From JBDRED01 sp043820025 [NCBI: Elusimicrobiota bacterium] (GTDB lineage: Bacteria; RUG730; JBDRED01), in NCBI GenBank assembly GCA_043820025.1, contig JBDRED010000027.1:1-31333 (forward strand): DNA of 31,333 nucleotides. Direction: 5' to 3'. Positions 23,957-31,333 of this stretch are shown here, piece by piece (positions within the stretch are counted from its first letter, which is position 1; each line of letters starts with the position of its first letter). The notes under the pieces were generated by a model. The model did not search any database, had not been told where the DNA came from, and was given only the letters and a program-made list of their open reading frames with translations. Both the position numbers and the translations under genes were made by a program.

Positions 23957-24763
23957 ATGGAGATTCGTAAACCGGCGCAGGCAGGCAGGTTTTATCCAGG
24001 CAGAAAAGACGAGCTTCAAAAACTGCTTAAGGAATATACCTCTTATGATAAAAATAAGATTACTGCAAAAGGTATTCTATGTCCGCATGCAGGATATATG
24101 TATTCAGGGAAGACTGCAGGGATGGTATATGGCAGAATAAATATTCCTGATACTGTGGTTGTGATAGGCCCAAATCATACAGGATTAGGCGAGGATATAA
24201 GCGTCTATCCTGCCGGCGGGTGGGAAACTCCAATAGGTAATTTAGAAATTAACGAAGAATTTATTAATGAGCTGACAGATAGTTTAAATATTATAATCAA
24301 GGATAAAAAGGCGCACGAACATGAACATTCAATTGAGGTGCAGCTGCCATTTATAAAATATTTGAATAAAAATGCAAAAATTGTGCCTATATGCGTTATG
24401 CAATACAGCGCCTCTATATGTAAGGATATAGGCGAAGCAATTGCGATTACCGCAAATAACTTAGGCAGAGAAATATTGGTTGTTGCGTCTTCAGACATGA
24501 CTCACTATGAAACTCAAAGTATTGCAGAGAAGAACGATAGATTGGTTCTTGATAAGATATTAAAATTAGATCCGCGCGAAATGCTCGAGGTTGTGAATGA
24601 GCAAGGCATAAGCATGTGCGGCGCAGGGCCATGCGCGATTATGATGTATGCTGCAAAAAAATTGGGCGCTAAAAAAGCAAAGCTGATTAATTATACAACG
24701 AGCGGAGAGGTAACAGGCGATAAGAGCGCTGTAGTAGGTTATGCAGGCGTTGCGGTTTATTGA
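23957..24763 (+). CDS. amrB: Memo-family protein (AmmeMemoRadiSam system protein B)
   Basis: A 268-residue protein of the MEMO1 family, related in fold to extradiol dioxygenases. The start MEIRKPAQAGRFYPG is diagnostic. The putative metal or active-site residues are present: His44 (CPHAGYMYSG), His74 (GPNHTG), His183 (SSDMTHYE) and Cys221 (SMCGAGP). A strong GAGGAGGATAA site precedes the ATG. In many bacteria and archaea it pairs with an AMMECR1 protein and a dedicated radical SAM enzyme. Here no AMMECR1 gene is visible and the adjacent radical SAM gene is PflX-type, not the usual AmmeMemoRadiSam enzyme. The biochemical role is unknown. Confidence 0.92.
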   Translation: MEIRKPAQAGRFYPGRKDELQKLLKEYTSYDKNKITAKGILCPHAGYMYSGKTAGMVYGRINIPDTVVVIGPNHTGLGEDISVYPAGGWETPIGNLEINEEFINELTDSLNIIIKDKKAHEHEHSIEVQLPFIKYLNKNAKIVPICVMQYSASICKDIGEAIAITANNLGREILVVASSDMTHYETQSIAEKNDRLVLDKILKLDPREMLEVVNEQGISMCGAGPCAIMMYAAKKLGAKKAKLINYTTSGEVTGDKSAVVGYAGVAVY

Positions 24764-24770
24764 GGATACA

Positions 24771-24974
24771 ATGAAAATAAATGTAAATGGACAAGAAAGC
24801 GACATAGAAAACGGTTATACTTTAAGCGGTTATTTGAATAATATTGGTATTACCGGCCATAGTTCTATTGTTATTGAGTATAATGGAGAAATACTAAGAT
24901 GCGGCGGGTTTGAGGCAGTAGACTTAAAAGATGGCGATAATATTGAGATTTTTCGTTTTATGGCAGGCGGCTGA
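24771..24974 (+). CDS. thiS: ThiS/MoaD-like sulfur carrier protein
   Basis: A 67-residue beta-grasp protein ending in the Gly-Gly needed for adenylation and thiocarboxylation (FRFMAGG). The sequence MKINVNGQESDIENGYTLSGYL ... DLKDGDNIEIFRF has the ThiS pattern. ATG 24771 has GAGGA five bases upstream, placing the start seven bases after the Memo stop. An in-frame ATG at 24741 inside the Memo gene is rejected. No thiF, thiG, thiH or moaE is in the window, so whether it serves thiamine synthesis or another sulfur transfer is open; the symbol reflects similarity only. Confidence 0.85.
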   Translation: MKINVNGQESDIENGYTLSGYLNNIGITGHSSIVIEYNGEILRCGGFEAVDLKDGDNIEIFRFMAGG

Positions 24975-25001
24975 TCTGTTAAATCTTCGCAAAAACTTCG
25001 C

Positions 25002-25029
25002 TTGATAATCATTCAAAAATACGTATAAT
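25002..25029 (+). promoter_or_regulatory. Sigma-70-type promoter of the 2062-residue gene
   Basis: TTGATA (25002-25007) and a perfect TATAAT (25024-25029) are 16 bases apart, about 80 bases ahead of the start codon. This is the best promoter match seen in the window and suggests the large gene is its own transcription unit rather than part of the Memo-ThiS group. Confidence 0.65.
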
Positions 25030-25106
25030 TAACGGAACATATTAGAAATATAATAATGTATAGAAGATCATAATTCGGAAGATGGGTTTTAGGAGAAAGG
25101 GAAATT

Positions 25107-28100
25107 ATGAAAAATCGCAGGATATTTTCATGTCTATTTAATACAGTCTTATTCCATAGGACAGTATCTTTTTTTATTCTATTTACATTCCTGGTTACAA
25201 ACTTTTCCGCTTATTCGCAGGCAGATTATTCTGTTTTTAATCTGCCGAATGAATACGGCAGGATTGTTGAATCATTCAATGGGACAAGTCGTAATAAGAT
25301 ATATCTTATTACCAGCGCGCATGCAAATCTTGAAGTTCAAAAAAATATAAAGCATATACTTGAGTATCTTAAATCATATTATGGCAAAAGCTTTAAATAT
25401 GCGGGTGTTGAAGGCTCTGTTGGAAGGCTTGATCCATCAATCTTAGGCGGTCTTGGGAAGAATAAAAAAATTATCTTAGATTATTTATTAGAAAATGGAT
25501 ATATTCAAGGCGCTGATTACTATGCCTTAGAAAATCCTGACAAATTAGTATTTGAGGGATTAGAGGATAAGGAAATTTATTATAGGAACTTGGCTTCGCT
25601 TTTTAAATCAATTGAGTTTGCTGAAAATACCGGAGCGAAGCGGCAAAAACTTAGAAAAATCTTATCTGATGTAAAGCCAAAGCTGTATCCGAATAAGCTT
25701 TCTAATTTTGAAAATATAGAAAAGAAATATAAAACAGGCGAGTTACCGTTAATAAATTACTTAAAAGAATTATTTAGATATGCGGAAATATTTAATATTG
25801 AAATCCGCAGTAAATATCCTGAATGTTTTAATCTAATTTATACTTCAAATATAAATAATAAAATAAATATTTTAATGCTATCCGAAGAGGTTAGAGACCT
25901 TACCTATGATGTTAAATTAAAACTTACAAATAATATTGATATAAGTAAAAAGGTTCTGTATTGCGACAGATATCTGGATCTATACTCAGATTATATAACA
26001 AATAACGCAAGCGCGCGCGGTATGGAGCTTTGGAAGGAGTCTGACAAGTTTTATAAAGAACTAACTGAATTATTCGGTAAAATATCATATCTAAATTATG
26101 CAAAGAGTTATTTAGAAGATTTTAACAATGCTGAAAAAAATATGAATACGTTTTATAGCCTTGCGCTAAAGCGTAATGAAATAATGACAAGTAAGATGCT
26201 GAATTATGTCATTCCTGCGGAAGCGGGAATCTTGGCCGGATATTCCTCTATCAAAGATAGTCGAGTTAGACCCGAGTGTGACAAGGTTGCCGCAATGATT
26301 ATCGGCGGCTTTCATATTAATGGTATTACAAATATTCTCCGGGCAGAAGGAATATCCTTTGAGGTAATCCGGCCAAATATAAGTAAATCCATTACTAAGG
26401 AAATCTACAAAGAGCGTATTATGGATTGGGCTGAATGTATGAATATAGAGACTAGCGCAGGTATTATTATGCCGGCTATAAATACTATACCTAATAACTT
26501 TCTTGAATTTCCCAGCATCTTAGATACCGGTTTGCCGAATGAAGAGCGTGTTAGAGTTTTTGAGCAAATATGCAAAAGGCTTGATGAACGAGCGGATTTG
26601 ACAAGAGCAAAGAGAAAATTAATAGCAAAATGTTTTAAACAAAATATACAGCTGGTTTCAGAAGATGCCATGCCAATTGAAAAAATGGAAGAAGAAAATG
26701 ATGGATCTGTTGAGGAAATAATCTTAAGTATAATTAATAATAAATATGGATATTTTAGTAAAATGGTGAAACAATCACAAAGCAGCCTAAAAGATACAGC
26801 GAGCGAAAATTTAGGTTTAATGCGGGGTGTTCTAGCGGATGAAGGGGTAAGTTTTGCTAACCTTGATTATGTAAAAGACTTTGGAGGATTGACAGGATTT
26901 CTTTCAAGCTGTCCATGGTTTATTTTATTTCTTAATAGGGAAATAATATATTTTAAGAAAACTGAAAATATGTCTGAGGGCACATCTCAATCCTTGCGGC
27001 GTAAGAGAAAACATAATGATATATTTGGAAACTCTTTTGCGGAATATAACTCTGAATTAAAGAGTTTTGAAAAGGTTATTGATATGGCCGGTTTATTGCA
27101 AAATGCGAATATAAAAATATTAGCTCCTTTTGATAAGTCCGGGAAGAGAATCCGTTTGCAAGAAGACTATTCTCCGGATTCTTCTGCGCAATATCCGACA
27201 GCTTCGGACGATGTTTTACCACGAGAATCTCGAGAAATGTTATTGGAAGGTGATTTGCCCGAAGATTTGTTTGATACTAGGAGCAGTGCTATAGAAAGCG
27301 AAAATGAGAGGCTTGAGTCCGCGCAGGAAATTGATGATGAATTTGTCAGCGTTGGCAAAGTCCCTGCTGAAGAGTCTGAAGAGTCTGAAGTGGAATATTT
27401 TAGAGAAGACCCCGATGATCCTATTGAAGAATTTCCTAGTGATGAAGAAATGTACGGACTTATTACAGGCGAAGACAAAAGAGATAACTTATATCGTGAA
27501 ATGGATTTATTAAGTCAAGAAGATACAAAATTAGCGAAAGAAATATTTGATGAAGCTTCAGGCGAAATTCAGGATGAATTAACCAAAAGGATTAATATAA
27601 CAAATAATACTCTTGAAAAGTTAAATATTTTTATGGACGCTACTCAGCGGACTGTTAAAGCATTAAAAATAAGCTTTGATTTTAATGTCGGAGATATCAA
27701 ACCGCTTTTATTACACTATAGTGAAATGGGAAATTATATTCTTGGCTGGATGCCTGCTGATATGGCAGGCCGAACTGAAATAGAAAATATACAAGCAAGG
27801 TTAGGTAATATTGTAAATCAATCATCAGTATCTGATATTGTTCTTGAAATAAGAACCGTAACAGAATTAATTATGTCCTTAAGAGAGCCGCTATATGAAG
27901 TGATGGATAAAAATAATGCAAAGAAGAGAGAAAGTTATTTAAAATTAATTGCCTATGAAACAGCAAAAAAGGAGGAGGAAGCCTGGAGAGATTTATATAA
28001 TTCATATAGTTACTATTCCGATGCGCCAAAAGAGATCGGTATAATTGAAAGAGCGATTGATAATATAAAGCCTTCAATTAATGCGGCTCGTGTTGGGGGA

Positions 28101-31100
28101 AATAAAGCTGAGTATGAATATTGGGTGGGTCAACATACACAAAAACAAAAAGAAAAAAAAGAGCTTTATGACTATATCTCAAAATGTGAGAAAGCAGGTT
28201 ATTTAGGAGATAAATTAGTTACCGTAAGGACGCTTTGTTTGCAACTGATTGAGGAAACAGCACTTGACCATGTTATATCTAAAAATATAAATGCGAAGGC
28301 AAAAAAACGATTTGAAACAGCAAATGTCAAGGATCTTAAGCTTGATAACGTAAGAAGAATCTATGAAGAATTAAAATTGTATAATCAAAATCAGGAAACA
28401 AATAATCGAAAATTCGATGAAATCAGCGCAAAGAACAGATGTCTTAATGCGGCTTTGGAAGCAAGAGCTCATATCATTAGAATGTTGTGTATGGAAGATT
28501 TGACTGAAGATAAAATAGCGCAGGAGAAGATAGAGTTTGCCCGTATACATGATAGCATGCCGCAAGCATTTGGATTATTTGGGGATGTTTATTCAAATTA
28601 TTGGAGTGATTTCAATAATCTGATTAATGACCGTAGAAATAAAAGTATATTTAGGAATCGGGAAGCATATTTGAAGGGAAAAGGCCTTGATCCAAAAGGC
28701 ATTTACAGATTTAATTATAATGGCGCTGTATGCTTAATACCTTATAGAAAGATACTGGGAAGCGCGAAATGGTTTACGATATTCTACAAGCAAAGCGTTT
28801 ATAGACGAGTCTTGCCTGAAAAAGAATATGAAATGATACCTGTTGAAAATATGGAGACAGCCTTGGGATACCTGCTGGTTGAAGCAATAAATATTGGAGC
28901 CGCTGATTTAGTGAATGACAGAAAAAGTGATATGCTTACAGACAAAATATTAACTAGGCATACTTACCCGGCTGTTCCATTTATAGGTGAATTTATAAAA
29001 GATATGTATGCTAAAAAAGGGGAAGAGTTTATTCGAAAAATGATAGCTCCCGCAATAAAGGAAGTTTTTGGCAATGGTGTGAGAGGGTCTGAATCTGATA
29101 TGATGAGCGCTTTTCTTAGAAGGTTTAGCGATATTGCTTTTGAACAACTTTCGCATTGGAAATTAGAAAACGCAAAGCCTGTTAATAGAAAATGGATTCT
29201 ATTTGAAGAGCGCGGAGATTATTATTTCCTAAAACCAATAGATGACTCAGGCTCTGAAAAAAGCGATTCTCCGGGATATTTGGATAGTTTAAATTATTCT
29301 TCGGATGAAGAGGTATCGCGTCAGCCAAGGTCAGGAGAAGAATCGAGAGATGCTTTAAATAGTTGCGCAAAATACGCGCCCGGGACAGCGACATACACGC
29401 AATTACGTGAAGCTTCAGGCGAGACATCTTATTTTCAAGGAAATGTTGGCAAGTATGGTGTGTCGCCTCAATCCAGGGATAGTATTATTGGAAGAGTTGA
29501 AAAACTTTCTCCACAGACAAAGCGGCATAGCAAATTTAGTAGGAGCCCTGAAGTATATAACACAATGGATACAACGCTTACCTCTCCTCAAGGTCGGGGC
29601 AGGCCGACTCCTCCAAGAAAGAGGCCGGTTAAGCGAATGAAAACAGTAGAAGAACATTTAAAGGAATTACACGCTCAGAAAAGGTTTGATCTTCTTATTT
29701 GGTTTGATGAAAGAGAATGGATAAGAAAAGAGAGTTTTGTAAGTAGAATTAAACACAGAGTAGAGGTTTCTAGGAGGAATAATAAAAGGCGTAATAAAAA
29801 GAAGACAATCAAAGACAGCGGATACCTGAGCGATAATAAAATCTCGAAAAAAAATGAAGAAGAAGATTTTGAAGCTTCTTTTAATTCGCTTAGCGATACA
29901 GAAACAGAGGACGGCCGTCTGGATTCCGGTCTGCCTAATGCGATAATAGCGTTATATAGAGCCTTCGCAAATATTTATTCATCAACAGCCGGCGACGCAG
30001 ATGAAAAGAATATTTTAGATGTTATGAAAGCGTATGCAAATAGCAGATATGGTTTAAAATATTATATTTTATCACAAGAAAAAAAGCTTAGAAGTGATGC
30101 AAATATTGACTTTTACAGCGCGCCTGCATGGTGTGAGATGATTGGAGATGAGCATCGTTTTTGTATACAGCATGATGCTTTAACTGCTCTTGCGCACATC
30201 AAAAGGTTATTTGAAGTAATTGGACTCGATATAAATATTGATTTATATTCAGCGGCTTTAGTAGATTTTTCCGTAAAGTTTTACAATATAAAAAAACAGC
30301 ATAAAACAGGAAATGGCAATGATGGGTCTATCAAAGATAAAGCGATTGAATCAATAAATATGCAGGGGTTTGCAGAGTTTCATGAGTTAATTTCAATAAG
30401 CATGCGCCTGCAGTCTATAAAGGATATAAGCGCAGCTGATAAGCTTAATGAATTGCAGAACATGATGCATAGAATGGCAGAAATATTGAATATATCGGAA
30501 GATAAACAGGATATATTTTATTTTGATTTAATGCGGCAATATAAACATTTAGGCAAGGCATATGCAAGATATGAAAGAAACCATAATAAAATTGTATGTT
30601 CCACTTATTACGTATCTTTAAATGATATTGATGAGTTAGGAATAAATGGCCTATTATTTAAGATGGGAATTATCGGTATTGAAGAGGGCGGAGAGAATGT
30701 TTTAGTGGAAGAAGGCAGGCTAAATATTGTATTTACCGGAGATTTCCCGAATTATAAAAACCATGATTTTGTAAAAAGCGAAATTGATGTTATGAATAGA
30801 CTGCAGGGGTTTCTTTGCTTTGAGAATATGGGACAGGTGTCATGGAATATGGGCCCGGTATCTGAGAGTATGATTTCAGATTTAATGTTTTTATTGGATA
30901 GCGGGATACGGGTTTCAACCGGAGAGAATAAAGAAATGTGTTCTGATAGCAGATATCAGGTTGAGATGGTTTATCTGACAGGGCTTATGACCAAAAAAAC
31001 AAAAAATCTGAATATTACACAAGAGGAAGAAAATATCGAGCTTATTTCTATTCCTAAAATGCCGGATTTGGCATTGAGCAAAATCTATGGTTTTATTTTT

Positions 31101-31295
31101 GATATTTCATGGCAGGTTTTTCATCAGATGAAGGGCGTTTTAGGCGAGGTTGCGCAGTATAATCATTTTGAAATATGCGGGTGGGTTACAAATATGATTT
31201 TAGAAGCAGAGATGTATTCTTGGATGGATAATCCATTAGAATATTTTGATTGTGGAAGCCCGGAATTACATAAGTGTATGATAACAGCTGTCTAG
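25107..31295 (+). CDS. Giant secreted protein with N-terminal TIKI/ChaN-like domain
   Basis: A 2062-residue protein with a strong ribosome site (AGGAGAAAGGG). Residues 19-37 form a signal peptide (FFILFTFLVTNFSAYSQA). Residues about 50-440 resemble TIKI/ChaN-type domains (uncertain): IYLITSAHANLEVQKN with His72, YAGVEGSVG with Glu102, and IIGGFHINGITNILR with His403. Within it, residues about 367-391 (NYVIPAEAGILAG...) are translated dispersed repeat. The rest is unrecognised: an acidic disordered linker (about 685-795, SEESEVEYFREDPDDP), a long helical, partly coiled-coil region (about 795-1150), a globular part (about 1150-1375), a Ser/Arg/Lys-rich disordered linker (about 1380-1600) and a C-terminal helical domain. 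Similar multi-domain giants are frequent in Omnitrophota. Function unknown; export to the periplasm or outside is inferred from the signal peptide. Confidence 0.8.
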   Translation: MKNRRIFSCLFNTVLFHRTVSFFILFTFLVTNFSAYSQADYSVFNLPNEYGRIVESFNGTSRNKIYLITSAHANLEVQKNIKHILEYLKSYYGKSFKYAGVEGSVGRLDPSILGGLGKNKKIILDYLLENGYIQGADYYALENPDKLVFEGLEDKEIYYRNLASLFKSIEFAENTGAKRQKLRKILSDVKPKLYPNKLSNFENIEKKYKTGELPLINYLKELFRYAEIFNIEIRSKYPECFNLIYTSNINNKINILMLSEEVRDLTYDVKLKLTNNIDISKKVLYCDRYLDLYSDYITNNASARGMELWKESDKFYKELTELFGKISYLNYAKSYLEDFNNAEKNMNTFYSLALKRNEIMTSKMLNYVIPAEAGILAGYSSIKDSRVRPECDKVAAMIIGGFHINGITNILRAEGISFEVIRPNISKSITKEIYKERIMDWAECMNIETSAGIIMPAINTIPNNFLEFPSILDTGLPNEERVRVFEQICKRLDERADLTRAKRKLIAKCFKQNIQLVSEDAMPIEKMEEENDGSVEEIILSIINNKYGYFSKMVKQSQSSLKDTASENLGLMRGVLADEGVSFANLDYVKDFGGLTGFLSSCPWFILFLNREIIYFKKTENMSEGTSQSLRRKRKHNDIFGNSFAEYNSELKSFEKVIDMAGLLQNANIKILAPFDKSGKRIRLQEDYSPDSSAQYPTASDDVLPRESREMLLEGDLPEDLFDTRSSAIESENERLESAQEIDDEFVSVGKVPAEESEESEVEYFREDPDDPIEEFPSDEEMYGLITGEDKRDNLYREMDLLSQEDTKLAKEIFDEASGEIQDELTKRINITNNTLEKLNIFMDATQRTVKALKISFDFNVGDIKPLLLHYSEMGNYILGWMPADMAGRTEIENIQARLGNIVNQSSVSDIVLEIRTVTELIMSLREPLYEVMDKNNAKKRESYLKLIAYETAKKEEEAWRDLYNSYSYYSDAPKEIGIIERAIDNIKPSINAARVGGNKAEYEYWVGQHTQKQKEKKELYDYISKCEKAGYLGDKLVTVRTLCLQLIEETALDHVISKNINAKAKKRFETANVKDLKLDNVRRIYEELKLYNQNQETNNRKFDEISAKNRCLNAALEARAHIIRMLCMEDLTEDKIAQEKIEFARIHDSMPQAFGLFGDVYSNYWSDFNNLINDRRNKSIFRNREAYLKGKGLDPKGIYRFNYNGAVCLIPYRKILGSAKWFTIFYKQSVYRRVLPEKEYEMIPVENMETALGYLLVEAINIGAADLVNDRKSDMLTDKILTRHTYPAVPFIGEFIKDMYAKKGEEFIRKMIAPAIKEVFGNGVRGSESDMMSAFLRRFSDIAFEQLSHWKLENAKPVNRKWILFEERGDYYFLKPIDDSGSEKSDSPGYLDSLNYSSDEEVSRQPRSGEESRDALNSCAKYAPGTATYTQLREASGETSYFQGNVGKYGVSPQSRDSIIGRVEKLSPQTKRHSKFSRSPEVYNTMDTTLTSPQGRGRPTPPRKRPVKRMKTVEEHLKELHAQKRFDLLIWFDEREWIRKESFVSRIKHRVEVSRRNNKRRNKKKTIKDSGYLSDNKISKKNEEEDFEASFNSLSDTETEDGRLDSGLPNAIIALYRAFANIYSSTAGDADEKNILDVMKAYANSRYGLKYYILSQEKKLRSDANIDFYSAPAWCEMIGDEHRFCIQHDALTALAHIKRLFEVIGLDINIDLYSAALVDFSVKFYNIKKQHKTGNGNDGSIKDKAIESINMQGFAEFHELISISMRLQSIKDISAADKLNELQNMMHRMAEILNISEDKQDIFYFDLMRQYKHLGKAYARYERNHNKIVCSTYYVSLNDIDELGINGLLFKMGIIGIEEGGENVLVEEGRLNIVFTGDFPNYKNHDFVKSEIDVMNRLQGFLCFENMGQVSWNMGPVSESMISDLMFLLDSGIRVSTGENKEMCSDSRYQVEMVYLTGLMTKKTKNLNITQEEENIELISIPKMPDLALSKIYGFIFDISWQVFHQMKGVLGEVAQYNHFEICGWVTNMILEAEMYSWMDNPLEYFDCGSPELHKCMITAV
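26208..26280. repeat. Palindromic repeat translated inside the giant gene (family 2)
   Basis: At 26208-26232 the sequence gtcattcctgcggaagcggg continues aatct. It is the reverse complement, with few changes, of the intergenic hairpin at 4978-5005; arms attcctgc and gcgggaat pair at 7 of 8 positions. It encodes VIPAEAGI, a peptide typical of translated repeats. The following stretch to about 26280, ending in cccgagtgtgac, also looks foreign to the protein, but its right boundary is uncertain. Confidence 0.65.
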
Positions 31296-31333
31296 TAACC
31301 GAACTGAGGGACAGACCCCTAAATTCGGTTACT
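31294..31333. repeat. REP-like hairpin at the right window edge
   Basis: Perfect 10-base arms agtaaccgaa (31294-31303) and ttcggttact (31324-31333) enclose gggacagacccc. The left arm overlaps the stop codon of the giant gene. The GGGACAG core is common in repeats linked to REP-type Y1 transposases. It might also act as a transcript-end hairpin, but the window ends before any T run could be seen. Confidence 0.7.

Overview
The window is an AT-rich stretch of a Gram-negative-type bacterial chromosome. It has Bat aerotolerance genes, signal peptides, a subtilase with a sorting-like C-terminus, very large proteins of unknown function, and many short dispersed palindromic repeats. This combination most resembles Candidatus Omnitrophota (OP3) or a related deep lineage. 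That placement is a judgement from gene content, not a phylogeny. I saw no rRNA, tRNA, CRISPR array or complete transposase gene.

Layout. Positions 1-3746 hold the 3' part of a very large unknown protein whose frame runs off the left edge. After a repeat-rich gap come an aldo/keto reductase (3983-4957), a TMTC-like GT-C membrane protein with C-terminal TPRs (5025-6749), and a convergent secreted subtilisin-like protease (8711-6732, minus). A 340-base gap made mostly of dispersed repeats leads into a long Bat operon (9053-18109): MoxR ATPase, DUF58, a BatD-like protein, two VWA proteins (BatA and BatB), BatC, BatD and BatE. MoxR-type AAA ATPases usually act with VWA/DUF58 partners at the membrane as a chaperone or metal-insertion-like system. 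Downstream are a 2-hydroxyacyl-CoA dehydratase-like protein with its ATP-dependent activator (18126-19927), a secreted cyclophilin, a DUF2148 iron-sulfur protein and tyrosyl-tRNA synthetase. Next is a compact group of a CcdA/TauE-like thiol membrane protein, a PflX-type radical SAM enzyme, a Memo-family protein and a ThiS-like sulfur carrier (22397-24974). A clear sigma-70-type promoter then drives a secreted 2062-residue protein of unknown function that reaches almost to the right edge.

The most distinctive signal is how often small repeats have entered or abutted genes. An 82-base palindromic element is translated in frame inside the GT-C protein, a second repeat family is translated in frame inside the 2062-residue protein, and a third copy supplies the stop codon of the dehydratase activator. 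The Bat operon alone carries three different insertions: a four-helix-bundle gene flanked by inverted arrays of a 7-base repeat, a 158-base multi-hairpin element, and a palindromic element between 13-base direct repeats. The DUF58 gene is also split by a single extra A in an A7 run.
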